Part shown: positions 8,504-18,004 of the stretch, piece by piece
Numbering within the stretch: position 1 is the first letter of the stretch
Layout: each line of letters begins with the position of its first letter
NCBI RefSeq assembly: GCF_000377785.1
Contig: NZ_KB898733.1
Span: 21,727 to 85,726, forward strand
DNA length: 64,000 nt
Direction of reading: 5' to 3'
Source of the DNA: Thioalkalivibrio sp. ALJ24
Lineage (GTDB): Bacteria; Pseudomonadota; Gammaproteobacteria; Ectothiorhodospirales; Ectothiorhodospiraceae
Notes under the pieces: model-generated
What the model was told of the DNA's origin: nothing
What the model saw: the letters and a program-made list of their open reading frames with translations, nothing else
The model's database searches: none
Translations under genes and position numbers: made by a program

Positions 8504-9277
8504 TCAGGAGAGGGGGTGGCGGGTTGCGGCAAGCGCGAGCTGGGTGCGGTTCGATAGGCCCAATGTGTGCAGGATTTGTGATACGTACAACTTGACGGTA
8601 TTCTCGGTAATGCCAAGCTCGTAGGCAATCTGATAGTTGCTGTAGGCATTGGCAACCAGCGCCACAACTTCCCGCTGGCGGGCGGTCAGCTTGCCAAACT
8701 CGGGCCGGTCGAGGTTTACATTGGATTCGGGTCCGGATCCGCTCTCGGGGGTGTAAGTCGGGAGTCCCAGCTGGTTTCTCAATGTTGCGAGGTCGTTGGA
8801 AACACTGGCAATGGCGTGGTCGAGAGAATCCAGCTGAGGAGAAATCCGGGCCGAGCGGGTTTCGTCGCGCCGCTTCTGAACCCGATCCTCAAGTTGCTGG
8901 ATGGACGCGGATACGGCCCGAAGGTCCAGCGGCTTCTGAAAATAATCGCGTACGCCGTCTCGCAGGGCACGGATCGCGGTGTCGTGGGAACCATGACCGG
9001 TAATGATGGCCGTCTCGAAAATGCGATCGCCTTCGTGCTGATCCAGGAGCCATTCAATGAACTGGAATCCGTCTTCGGTGGGCATTTTGATGTCCGTGAG
9101 GACGATTCCAATCGATGGATCTTCGCTAAATTTTCTGCGAGCCGCGCGAGCACTGAAAGCAGGTTCACAGGAGTAGCCGTCAGCCTCCAGGCTTTCCTGA
9201 ATTTCCTCGACGATGTCGGGTTCGTCGTCTACGACCAGAATGCGAACCGCGGAAACTTGGGGCGTAGTGGCCGACAT
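8504..9277 (-). CDS. NarL/FixJ-type response regulator (REC-linker-LuxR HTH)
   Basis: The 257-residue protein has a receiver domain (about 11-130) with phosphoacceptor Asp62 and Lys115, a helical linker (about 130-190) and a C-terminal LuxR-type helix-turn-helix (about 195-255) with LTARQREVVALVANAYSNYQ and ENTVKLYVSQILHTLGL. It should bind DNA when phosphorylated. The ATG at 9277 follows AGGAG on the minus strand. It is convergent with the histidine kinase, its likely partner, and could control the adjacent pilus operon, though no binding site is identified. Immediately upstream (from 9365) the sequence becomes mobile-element DNA. Confidence 0.92.
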   Translation of the reverse strand: MSATTPQVSAVRILVVDDEPDIVEEIQESLEADGYSCEPAFSARAARRKFSEDPSIGIVLTDIKMPTEDGFQFIEWLLDQHEGDRIFETAIITGHGSHDTAIRALRDGVRDYFQKPLDLRAVSASIQQLEDRVQKRRDETRSARISPQLDSLDHAIASVSNDLATLRNQLGLPTYTPESGSGPESNVNLDRPEFGKLTARQREVVALVANAYSNYQIAYELGITENTVKLYVSQILHTLGLSNRTQLALAATRHPLS

Positions 9278-9364
9278 CGCCGGGACTCCTGTCTCAATGT
9301 GGTATTAATTATGCCAAGGTGATTGGAACTAGGAAAGGTATGTCCGGTGTCCACGGTCCTTTAA

Positions 9365-9530
9365 GGAAGCGCTGATTAATGGCTCTGCATCCGGCTCCAA
9401 TTCCCGCTACCGCATTGTAGGAAGGACATCGGGCCGGGGCGGCCTTTTGGGTGCCCTGTGACCGCCGGTTTTGGCGGTCACAGGGGCGTTGATCGATCCT
9501 GCGGACGCACTACCCCTGTGGCAGTAGCCC
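9365..9530 (-). mobile_element. IS5-family right-end remnant
   Basis: This stretch aligns over its whole length with the right end of the IS5 element at 20308-20473 in reverse complement, with scattered differences. Shared blocks include the terminal GGAAGC-CTGAT, the TGGAAGGACATC-like segment, the hairpin with CCGCC-GGCGG arms and flanking CCTGT, and the last codons of the transposase (Gly-Leu-Leu-x-Gln-Gly-stop). Only the end survives, so it cannot move by itself. Its transposase stop codon now terminates the truncated restriction gene (9510-11426). Confidence 0.8.
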
Positions 9531-11426
9531 CACTGCTGTCCCACTTAATTCAACGAGATAGCCCGATTCCTCGTTTCGATTCAACGTTTTGTGGTGAAAC
9601 CATTGTATCGAAAACGGCTCAGGAATCGGGCTATCTCGTTGAATTAAGTGGGACAGCAGTGAGTCCACCCCTGGGCCCGCTCGTAGGGTCTGGAGCTTCT
9701 GCCGCAGATCGGCGCCGGCTTCATCCCAGTCTCCCGTGAAGAACCAGCGGCCATTGGCGTTCTTGTCGAAGATCAGGGGAGAACGCCGTCCTTCAATGGA
9801 CACCTTGACGGTTTCGGATTCCTGTACGGCGTGGGTCTGCAATGAGTTCCAGCAGGTGGAACGCAGGTTCGGATTCCCGATTTGACCCTGGATCCGAGCC
9901 TTGGCCTGAAAGAACCGGTTTTCGATCAGCTCGTTGACTGTGGCTTCACCCCCAAGGTCGGCAAGGGCCAGGGCCACCGCTTCCCACCACGGGGTGCCGG
10001 CCATCTGTTCGACAAGCCACTCGTCCTCGCTCATGTCTTCGGACCGGCTTTCGTAGTACGGCATCAAATTTTTCTGCAGGTAATACGTCTTGCCGGTGCC
10101 GGGAGGGCCATAGTAAATCGCATTCGTGGCACGCTGGATGGTGATCGCTTCCTGCTGGGGTGAGTCAGGCTCTGCGTCAGCGGTGCTGGGCTTTCGGAGC
10201 TTGCCCCAGAGGGTGCCGACCTGTTTCGCCACGGCGGGCTTGATCTCGATACCCGATTGCTGAGGAGTCCATTTCTGGTCCGAATTGATCTCGGTCTCCA
10301 GGCGGTCCAGTTGAAGAATGTCGTCCGAGTCGGGATCGCGCAGATCCGTCAGTGTGATGTCAACGAATTGGGTTTTCTCCCCTTGTTTGGCGCGCTCCGG
10401 ATCCCAGTGCTCGGCTTGATACGGGGCGCTGGCGATATTGCCCTGAGCGATCAACCCGCGCGGCTCCGCACCCAGACGCATGATGTAGGCGGTATCCCCT
10501 TCGCCAACCTGCCCCGAGGCCGTGCTCCAGCGTTTGGTGACGCTCTCGCCCTTGGCGACCCGGAGCCGATCGTCACGGAATTCGTCCCAGGGCCATTTTT
10601 GGGGGTTCCAGGCCAGCAGCCAGACCTTCTGCGAAGGCTGCCATCGTTCCTTCCAGGGCGATTCATGAAACGCGAAGGGCTGGCCCGCTTCCTCTTCGAG
10701 CCGTTGGCGCAGCTCGAAGAGGCGATGGTCGATTTCCTCGAGCGACATATTCCTCACGCGGGCGGCGGGCAGCTCCTCAAAGTGCTGCACGATGGCCCGT
10801 TTGTCGCGCCCGGTGGTGAAATTTTCGAAGGTATCCGGGAACAGCAACCAGTTCAGCATATGGCGCAGTTGCCGGAAGCCTTCGCGGGGAACTTCGGCCA
10901 GCCAGCGGGCGAATACCCACGGATCGGAGAGAACATGCCGCCGTCCGTCCCGTGGCTGCTCTTTCATCGCCTTGGCGATGTTGATCAGGTAAGCGAGTTC
11001 ACGCCACCGATGCGTATTGAATGCCGTGCCGGCGTGGCCGGCGCCACAAAGGACCTCATCCGTGAGGGCGGGATGATCCGCGGATAATGGCGTGCCACCC
11101 AGTTCCCAGATCTCGAGTACCTGCTGACGCTTGGTTTCCGGCTTGATGTTCGCGGGGAAGAGCAGGAGCACCCAGTTCAGCTCGGCCATCAGCCGGGTAG
11201 CGGTCGGCGGTGCATCGGCCAGTTGGATCTTCAGTTTTTCGGCGTAACTCTCGCTGCCTTCCTGCGGGTTCTGTATGAAGGCGCGGTCAAGGATCGCCAG
11301 ATTGTCAGCGGTCCAGAGAGTCTCGTCACCAAAGATGCTCCCGTCATCGATGAGGCAGGTGTCGCGCCACTGCTCCACCGTTTCCAGAAGGGCAGTCGTA
11401 TCCGCGTGGGGGGTGTATCGGCTCAT
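9510..11426 (-). pseudogene. truncated EVE/McrB-type modification-dependent restriction ATPase
   Basis: The reading frame of 638 residues has an N-terminal helical region (about 1-230), an EVE/PUA-like domain (about 265-365, with VWLLAWNPQKWPWDEF), the kind that reads modified bases, and then an AAA+ P-loop GPPGTGKT (440-447). A winged-helix-like insert follows. Authentic sequence stops at residue 588 before any Walker B, sensor or arginine finger, and no McrC-like nuclease is present. The remaining 50 residues come from a 131-bp palindrome and from an IS5 remnant that supplies the tail GLLPQG and the stop. ATG 11426 is preferred because AAGGAAAAGG precedes it; an open extension upstream to 11798 has no family likeness. 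It is almost certainly inactive. Confidence 0.75.
9531..9661. repeat. 131-bp palindromic element with 41-bp perfect inverted arms
   Basis: Positions 9531-9571 and 9621-9661 are exact reverse complements over 41 bp, starting CACTGCTGTCCCACTTAATT and ending with the complement of the same. The 49-bp centre is itself partly palindromic (CGTTTCGAT against ATCGAAAACG). The element sits exactly between the end of restriction-gene-derived sequence (9662) and the IS5 remnant (9530). It could be a MITE-like non-autonomous insertion or two fused ends of one insertion sequence. I cannot assign the parent family with confidence. Confidence 0.85.
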
Positions 11427-12227
11427 GCCTTTTCCTTGTCTGCGTCCTGTGCGTGTCGCCTCGCTAGCCGGAACAAATGCCTCAGGCCTAGTGAACGATC
11501 GGTCGAGCTGGAGGCGAAAAAGGTATCGTTGGTCGTGGGGCTTAGGGAAGCACCTCTGATCTGTGCAGCCGGCGGCAGGGTCAAGAAGCGGTTCTGAGCG
11601 CGGTACGCATTGACGGGGCTGCGGGTCATTCATGGTGGCAAGGGTGCTCAAGACGCACTCACGCGCGTCAGCTTCGGAGCCGATCAGGCTGCGGCGTTGG
11701 ACGGATATCGCGTTCTCCGCGCGGCCGCTGGGGCTCATCGAGCTGTTCATTCTCCGGTCCGCCGATTCCCGCTCCGGCATCCCAGTCCACATGGCCACCC
11801 ACGTTATTGATGGTCAGAGCGATTTCCTTGGGATCCTTTCTCGCTATTGGAGAGTGAGTCGCCAGCGGCCCCACACGATCCTCGGTCGTCAAAAAGAATC
11901 GCTGAATGGGGAGAGTGCCTCGCATGACGGACCCCTCCTATCAAGCACGCATCAACTTGTCCACAAAAGCGGGCCAAACTCACGGGTGACCGATAGCATC
12001 CCGATTGGTAGATTCGCGGTATGTTTGCGTGGCCGTGCTCGATGCATCCAGCGTCGCAGCTAGTCCCCGGTCTCATCACGAGCCGCCAGCTAGTTTTGGC
12101 CGTGGGCAACCAGAAGCGATGGCTAAGGGTGCGTTCTCACTCCTTTGGGCGGCTTTCTCCCGGTCTCTGATATAAGGGGAATGGAGTCGATGCCATCACT
12201 TACGACACCGACCAACTAATGCTCGAA
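11427..12227. other. about 800 bp without a supported gene
   Basis: Open frames exist on both strands (for example 11632-12063 on the plus strand), but none has a recognisable domain, a good ribosome site or gene-like composition. The stretch lies upstream of the truncated restriction gene, and may hold its promoter plus eroded mobile DNA. I see no tRNA, no clear terminator and no long repeat in it. Confidence 0.4.
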
Positions 12228-12482
12228 TCACCTGAAACAATCTTGTAGTCGAACGTCGTAGTGCCGTTGTAATAGATTCAAATGTTCAGCCGTTTGCCCT
12301 TCGAGTTGCCCATCTAGGTAGCGATCGATTAGGTAATGTGATTCTAATGTGTTTCCTGGGGCGGCTTCAACAATATGTGTGCAGGTGGAGTGTTTGCGCT
12401 GCTCGGCCCAATGGTACGATGCCGCACCTGCTAAAATAACCGCTGCAATAACAATTGAAACTGGGACAGCTTTTTGATCCAT
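12228..12482 (-). CDS. small single-span membrane protein, function unknown
   Basis: The 84-residue product has one N-terminal hydrophobic helix (about residues 6-22, VSIVIAAVILAGAASYHW) and a polar C-terminal part with two Cys (34 and 82). This is the layout of a small anchored periplasmic protein. I do not recognise the family. The surrounding DNA is clearly more AT-rich than the flanking chromosome, which fits acquired DNA. No strong ribosome site is visible upstream of ATG 12482, so the gene is uncertain. It lies 140 nt downstream of the 213-residue hypothetical gene on the same strand. Confidence 0.45.
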   Translation of the reverse strand: MDQKAVPVSIVIAAVILAGAASYHWAEQRKHSTCTHIVEAAPGNTLESHYLIDRYLDGQLEGQTAEHLNLLQRHYDVRLQDCFR

Positions 12483-12622
12483 TTCGCGTATTAATCGAAA
12501 GTTTTTATCCGGTCGGCGTTGTGTTTTTATAAAACCTGGGTGCGTATTGGCGATGGTTGTTCACCTTTCTAGCAACTGCGTCAGTCCGAGTTCTGGAGAG
12601 GTGCTCGAACGTTACCTTGGAA

Positions 12623-13264
12623 TTAATCGTTGGTCTGCAAATGTCGCGCAAGTATCCCTAGCTGTTCTACCGCGGACTCGAGGATTGTGGCCTGTTCGTC
12701 CGTTTGAAGCTCACGCGGGACCTTATCGCCATTTCCTCGTAGGGCATACTCGAGGTCTGTGTCTAGTCCTTCAACTTTTATAGGTATGTTTGCAAGGTCT
12801 CGTCCCTTTAGGCGGATTCGGTCGCCCGTCTTAATCTCGATAGAAATCAGAAGCTTTGGGTTCTTGAGCCTTAATGGCTGTGGCATTGGGTCTTCATCGG
12901 GCCCAGAACGCGATGCTTCGATGGGTCCAGAGGGCTTGATACCATCGAGTTCCATTTGGCCAACGAGCTCATTGGCTTTCTTTTTTTTCTCGTTGCGTAC
13001 CTTCCACGATCTCCTTGTCGACTCCCGTGCCTGGTTCTCCAGCAAATCCCGATAGTTGTTCGCGGCTTCTGTGGTCCCGAAGCGCAAAGTGGCTTCGATG
13101 TGATCATCGTTTGTTTCGAAGGTTTGCGATGTGGGCATCTCGTCAAGGCCTAGCTGCTCAATTTTTGATCCTTTTATGAACTCCGTTATCACGCTCCAAG
13201 CTTGTTTCTTATTTTCGAGTGGAAGTTTTATAAGAACTTCGTTTTTCTCGCTCTCTACATCCAT
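12623..13264 (-). CDS. hypothetical protein coupled to the giant recombinase-like gene
   Basis: The 213-residue protein is highly charged and mainly helical in the middle (about 85-125, with a Lys-rich segment KVRNEKKKKANELV), with no signal peptide or membrane segment. I recognise no domain. Its ATG lies 14 nt after the stop of the 1557-residue gene on the same strand, with CAGGAC as a modest ribosome site, so the two are probably cotranscribed and translationally linked. A role as an accessory or DNA-binding partner of the giant protein is inference from this coupling only. Codon use is less GC-rich than in the rest of the window. Confidence 0.7.
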   Translation of the reverse strand: MDVESEKNEVLIKLPLENKKQAWSVITEFIKGSKIEQLGLDEMPTSQTFETNDDHIEATLRFGTTEAANNYRDLLENQARESTRRSWKVRNEKKKKANELVGQMELDGIKPSGPIEASRSGPDEDPMPQPLRLKNPKLLISIEIKTGDRIRLKGRDLANIPIKVEGLDTDLEYALRGNGDKVPRELQTDEQATILESAVEQLGILARHLQTND

Positions 13265-13278
13265 GTCCTGTTACCTTA

Positions 13279-16200
13279 CTAGTCCTCGCTGTCCATGGTC
13301 CCGTACGTGATCAAGACGAGTGCGACGCATCGGCGCCGGATATCCCCTACGCGCGGTATCTCGAGCGTATCAGGGATGTAGTGCGCAGTATAGCGTAGGA
13401 CGACAGAATGGGGTTCCGTCGCGTGTAACAACGCGTGTCCGAGGCTTACCATTCGACCGACCGGCATATGGTCAGCAAGTTCCGTGAGCAGATATATCAG
13501 GGCCTCGGTCCGACTTTTTCGGTGTAGGGCTCCGCTACCATGGAGGTAATTAATACCCCAATCCGCATCGACATCCTCGAGTAGGGTAATGTCCGCTTGG
13601 ACCATGTGGAGGGGGCGGTCCTGGACGGCAGCGATGTCATCGGCAGTGCGTCCTTCTCGGTGTGCGATAGCCGTAGTCGCCAATAGGCGGATACGTCCGG
13701 GTTGCTCTTTGGTGGTTTGTGATGAGACTACCGATGCTGTGTCATCAGTCTGGTCGCTGGCCGGTCTGAATTCCGTGATCTCGTAATGATCCAGGAGGCT
13801 GGGCAGGTCAAGTCGGCCGACAAGTACCGTATCTACGGGGTTGCCCCTATTTTTTGCCCGGTGCATGGCTTGGCGGAGGCTTGCGGTCGTGACCCCGACC
13901 AATGATGCCAAGGTCTCGGTCGAGGGCGTACGCCAACCTTGATGCACGTCTGTCATCAGCGGGATGGCATGATCGTAGTGCGTGAGTGTCGTCTCCGGAT
14001 GCCCGTGTCCCAACTGGCGGGCGTGATGGTATTTTTCGCCGCGTAGGGACCATCGCGGGGGGAACCGGTGTGTTGCTTGATCATACGGCAAATCGAAGAA
14101 GACGTGAGGGTAATGGGCCGGAAGCTGGTGGTAGCTGTGTGCAGTCGCAGCGCTATGGCGAAACCCGTGGGGCCGTATTGGAGGAGTGTCCTTGTTGAAC
14201 AGTTTGGCGGCCGTAGTGGCGAACCGGATATTGTATTTCCGAAGCCAATCTGTGGGGTGCTGTCCCGGTGGTGTCGGGCACAGTGACACCTGTTGAGGTT
14301 GATTGGGCGTTTGAGTGCCGTGGATCAATCGAACGGGGTGGGCGATATCTTCTGACTCTTCCTTGGTCAATCGAGAGACGGCCAGGCGCTGAGATGCGAC
14401 GCGTTTCAGGGGCAGATGTACCCGTGGATGGACCGATATGAGCATTCGGTAATGACCAGCGAAGTAATCCGCATAGGTGATGTTGGCCAGTTCGCGGGTG
14501 CGCAATGAAAAGCGGGACTGGATGCGGTAGGCGAGCGCGAGGACGGTGTCGTGGTGGGCGGGTCGGTCGGGTAATCCACTGCAGACGGCCGGGGTGAATC
14601 CATGACGGATGGCAGCGCATTCGGCCGACGTGATTGGGTCTCCGGCTCTAGGACTGGCGGTGGCCGGGGCCTCCTCGATGGCGCGGATTAGGTCCAAAAA
14701 ATCGGATGGGAGGAGACGATGGGCGACTCGTCGGGCGATCCACAGTGCGGGACTGGTATTTTCATCTTGGTAGATACGGCGTTCCAGCCACTGCGTGAGG
14801 AGGCTGTCTGTGGTGTCCTTCGCGGTCTCGGACTGGTCCAGTGCGTCCATGGCTTCGGTGATGATATCCGAGTACGCGGTGACATACCCGTAGATGGTGG
14901 ACGGTTTAAGTCGCTTACTTTTTGGGACGTCCAGTTCCGCTTGGAGAGCAATCGCGACGATGTATGGTAGGGAGTCTTCGGGCGAGGACGTAGAGAGATG
15001 TTCTGCGGCCTGCAGGGCAGAGTCGCGTCGACGGGCATCATCGGGCTGTTGGCGCCACCGGTTGAGTGACTTCCGCATTTGGTCATAGAGATGGTGCGGG
15101 GTTTTGCCGAGATATCGCGTGTGGGACGGTAGGTCCCACTCAGGGTCCGTGGCGACGACGCGCATCCCGGTTGCCATGGCAATGAGTCGATCGGGGCGCG
15201 GGCCGCTACATGAAAGTGCGCCTCGCTCCCATGCCGCGCGGTGGCCGGGGGCCGTCATTCGTCTGGCCAGGCTGGACAATCGGCAGATATGCTCGAGGGC
15301 GGCTTCATCGGCGATTAATCCCCTGGCTGCCTGCCGATATTCATTCAGCGGATTCGTGGAGGCTGAACGGTACCAATCGATGGCTTTGCGCAGGACGAGT
15401 GTCTGGTGCGCGGACAGTAGCTGCGCGCCGTGGATGGTTTGAGCTGGCGGTAACGTGAGGACTGCTGCCGTGGGGAAATGAGGGAGCTGGTAGAGTTCCC
15501 CTGTCTCCAGAATCGCGAGGATGCGATCGACGCTGGTGGTGACTCCCCACAATATCGACAGGATGACGCACGCTACGCCTGAATCCTGCCGCCCTTTGCG
15601 GAGGGCGTCCAATGCTCGGTCCTCGATTTGTTGGGCTAGGCGATAGGCCGCGATGTGCGCAGGGCCGATTTCTGATCGTGGGATGCCATCCGGACGAGAT
15701 TCGGCGTCCCCCGGCCCATCCGCCAGAGACAAAACCCTGCTGATGTTCAATGGGGCGCCCCATTCCCGCCGTCGAGCCGTGCGTACGGAGCCCATAAACT
15801 CCAGCCCGATGTCATCGAGATAGTGCTCTAGAGCCTCGTCCAGACGGCGGGCGAAATGCCAGGGGGAATCGGGGTCGATATGGGTGTATGGCTCTCCGTC
15901 GACCCGGTGACCCATCTGCTGCGCTATGTCGGCCGAGGAGTGGGCGTCCAGCTCTTCCGCTCGTGTGGCATACCAGTGCCGCAGCTTACGGATATCGACC
16001 GCACTGCCCAGGTGATCTTGTAGTTTGCTCCGCGTGATGGGGCGGACCCGACGTGCGTCCAGATCAATTGTGAAAAACAGGGGCCCCGAGCCGGTCAGAG
16101 CCCCGTCGATCCGGTCCCGTACCCGGCTGGGCAAGAGGGGGATGGACGTTCGGACGTGTTCCAGAACAGCGAGCATCTGGTCAACTTGTCGGCACAACCG

Positions 16201-17952
16201 CGTCGGCATCGCGGCGATACGATCCATACCCTCGTGCCTCTTGTCGCAGACGTATGCGACCCCGGGTCCGGCCTCGAATCGGACCATGTTCATCAGTTTC
16301 GTCCCGGGTAAATCGAAGGTGAGCCGATGGGCGGTCGCCGCCGCGAACATCAAAGCTGTATGAATTGCGATCGCATTGAATCTTGTCACAGCGGAAGGTT
16401 GGCGGCTGCGTTTCTGGACGGTCATGGTGGCAAGGCGTATCGCCGACCGAAGGGCCTCCCTGTCTACCATTGCTGAAGCCGATCCCACTCGGATGTGTCC
16501 GTCGGCCTCGACGTCCCCGGTGTCAATGTCGGCGGCGGCCAGCGCGCGGGCGTAAGCCTCCGCCATCGTCGATTGCGCGGGGCAGTAATACGCCAACGGA
16601 GCTGCGGAACGGTATCCATCCGTCCCAATCAGTAACTGCGCCGACCTGGGATGCCCCGTCGCGTGGTACACCAATGCCGGCATCGTCCGGCGCAAGCGTT
16701 CGAGGGTCAGCCTGGGCACGTGGTTCTTGGCAGCCGTAATGCGGTCACGGAATACAGACTCGGGAAGATCTCGAATATCTCTCCGGCCTGCGATGTCTTT
16801 CAGAACGGCGACGGACTCTTCGGTCTTCTTGCCGAACCTAAGCACGATGTCTTTATCGTGGTTATCACCCTCGTCGCCCGAAGCGGTGATCGCTTCGAGG
16901 CCGGGACCGGGTCTCGATATCCATCCAACCGGCAGTACTTGGATATTGAGTTCGTCTTCAAACTGTGATCGATCGTGTTGAAATTGGTTAGCAAGTGCGT
17001 GAATGATGCTCGCTGCATCGCGTGCGGTTAGGAGCATCAAAAGAAGTACCAAGTCCGCCACCACCTCATCATCCGATCGGCCATCATTGGGCCTCGTCAG
17101 ACAGTGATATAGGAACCTTGCTTCGTCCGCGGACAACGAGGCCTCGATATCGGTGGTGAGCTGGCCATCGATGTGCAGACGTGGGTCCGGTCGTCGGAGC
17201 TGTAGGGAAGGGCGCGGGTGCTCTGGCTCGCCGTTAGTCGATTCGGCCGGTGAAGCGTCTGGCAAATCAAGAGCAGCCGTTTTTTCCTGCGCGAGGCCAG
17301 GCGCTTTCGAGGTTGCCTGCGCGGTTTCGGCACTCGCCCGGGAACGCAATAAGCCGCGTAACGTCTCGATGGCGATACGCCTTCCGGGGTTACGGCGAAA
17401 ACCGAGTTCTGTGGCAATCTCTTCTGTTGTTTCGGCCGTTAAAGATTCGTCATCCCGTAGGGCCAAACATAGTTTGTCGAAAACAGGCGCCGGTTCTTCT
17501 TGTCGCGCTATCGTATGCGCCAAGCGACGGATTAACTGACCTGAATCCTTGTCTGAGTTGTGACGCAAAGATCGTATGGCGGAGAATAGTACCACCCGCA
17601 TCCCGGCGACGCGGTCTCCAGTGAGATGAGGATGCAGCGCTTCGAAGATATGGGAACAGTCGCCGACACCCCAAAACGGTCGGTTCCTGCGCGGGGAATC
17701 GTAGGGTTGACCATACTGTTCGCAGGCGTCACACAGGGTTTGGAGATCCTTCAGATACCCGGCGGGTAAGCGTCCGCCATAGGTGTGGAGCGAGTCGCGG
17801 ATCGATTCGGCAACCTTGGCGCCGTGCGGGATGTAATGGCCGCGAACGAGTGGCACGACCATATGTGGATGGTCGGCCATTTGTGCATACCGGTCGTCTT
17901 CATCCGGTGGATAGCACAGGATTGAGTTGGGACCCCAGCATCTGCGTCTCAT
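13279..17952 (-). CDS. giant protein with two tyrosine-recombinase-like catalytic modules
   Basis: The 1557-residue protein is four to five times a normal integrase. Two separate regions have the tyrosine-recombinase pattern. The C-terminal one is nearly canonical: RTRELANIT with box I Arg1151, PHGFRHSAAT with His1262 and Arg1265, then ARQLGHGHPE with His1316 and TTLTHYDH with Tyr1326. The first is degenerate: candidate Arg543, RKLRHWYATRAEEL (655-668) where the usual first His is Arg655, QQMGHRV (His682) and YTHID with Tyr689. After the second module come helix-turn-helix-like stretches (about 1343-1370 and 1430-1455). The N-terminal 500 residues are unrecognised. ATG 17952 has AGGAG 11 nt upstream. 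It lies inside the mobile block next to an IS630 element. A role in site-specific recombination of a mobile element is inferred from the motifs. Confidence 0.75.
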   Translation of the reverse strand: MRRRCWGPNSILCYPPDEDDRYAQMADHPHMVVPLVRGHYIPHGAKVAESIRDSLHTYGGRLPAGYLKDLQTLCDACEQYGQPYDSPRRNRPFWGVGDCSHIFEALHPHLTGDRVAGMRVVLFSAIRSLRHNSDKDSGQLIRRLAHTIARQEEPAPVFDKLCLALRDDESLTAETTEEIATELGFRRNPGRRIAIETLRGLLRSRASAETAQATSKAPGLAQEKTAALDLPDASPAESTNGEPEHPRPSLQLRRPDPRLHIDGQLTTDIEASLSADEARFLYHCLTRPNDGRSDDEVVADLVLLLMLLTARDAASIIHALANQFQHDRSQFEDELNIQVLPVGWISRPGPGLEAITASGDEGDNHDKDIVLRFGKKTEESVAVLKDIAGRRDIRDLPESVFRDRITAAKNHVPRLTLERLRRTMPALVYHATGHPRSAQLLIGTDGYRSAAPLAYYCPAQSTMAEAYARALAAADIDTGDVEADGHIRVGSASAMVDREALRSAIRLATMTVQKRSRQPSAVTRFNAIAIHTALMFAAATAHRLTFDLPGTKLMNMVRFEAGPGVAYVCDKRHEGMDRIAAMPTRLCRQVDQMLAVLEHVRTSIPLLPSRVRDRIDGALTGSGPLFFTIDLDARRVRPITRSKLQDHLGSAVDIRKLRHWYATRAEELDAHSSADIAQQMGHRVDGEPYTHIDPDSPWHFARRLDEALEHYLDDIGLEFMGSVRTARRREWGAPLNISRVLSLADGPGDAESRPDGIPRSEIGPAHIAAYRLAQQIEDRALDALRKGRQDSGVACVILSILWGVTTSVDRILAILETGELYQLPHFPTAAVLTLPPAQTIHGAQLLSAHQTLVLRKAIDWYRSASTNPLNEYRQAARGLIADEAALEHICRLSSLARRMTAPGHRAAWERGALSCSGPRPDRLIAMATGMRVVATDPEWDLPSHTRYLGKTPHHLYDQMRKSLNRWRQQPDDARRRDSALQAAEHLSTSSPEDSLPYIVAIALQAELDVPKSKRLKPSTIYGYVTAYSDIITEAMDALDQSETAKDTTDSLLTQWLERRIYQDENTSPALWIARRVAHRLLPSDFLDLIRAIEEAPATASPRAGDPITSAECAAIRHGFTPAVCSGLPDRPAHHDTVLALAYRIQSRFSLRTRELANITYADYFAGHYRMLISVHPRVHLPLKRVASQRLAVSRLTKEESEDIAHPVRLIHGTQTPNQPQQVSLCPTPPGQHPTDWLRKYNIRFATTAAKLFNKDTPPIRPHGFRHSAATAHSYHQLPAHYPHVFFDLPYDQATHRFPPRWSLRGEKYHHARQLGHGHPETTLTHYDHAIPLMTDVHQGWRTPSTETLASLVGVTTASLRQAMHRAKNRGNPVDTVLVGRLDLPSLLDHYEITEFRPASDQTDDTASVVSSQTTKEQPGRIRLLATTAIAHREGRTADDIAAVQDRPLHMVQADITLLEDVDADWGINYLHGSGALHRKSRTEALIYLLTELADHMPVGRMVSLGHALLHATEPHSVVLRYTAHYIPDTLEIPRVGDIRRRCVALVLITYGTMDSED

Positions 17953-18004
17953 AGCCGATCAGCTCCTGATACGGTGCTTGGCGGACCAGGACTTCTTGTT
18001 GTAA

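Noticed and set aside
11632..12063. Possible 143-codon gene on the plus strand
   Set aside because: There is no ribosome site, no domain and irregular composition; overlapping frames on the other strand are equally open.
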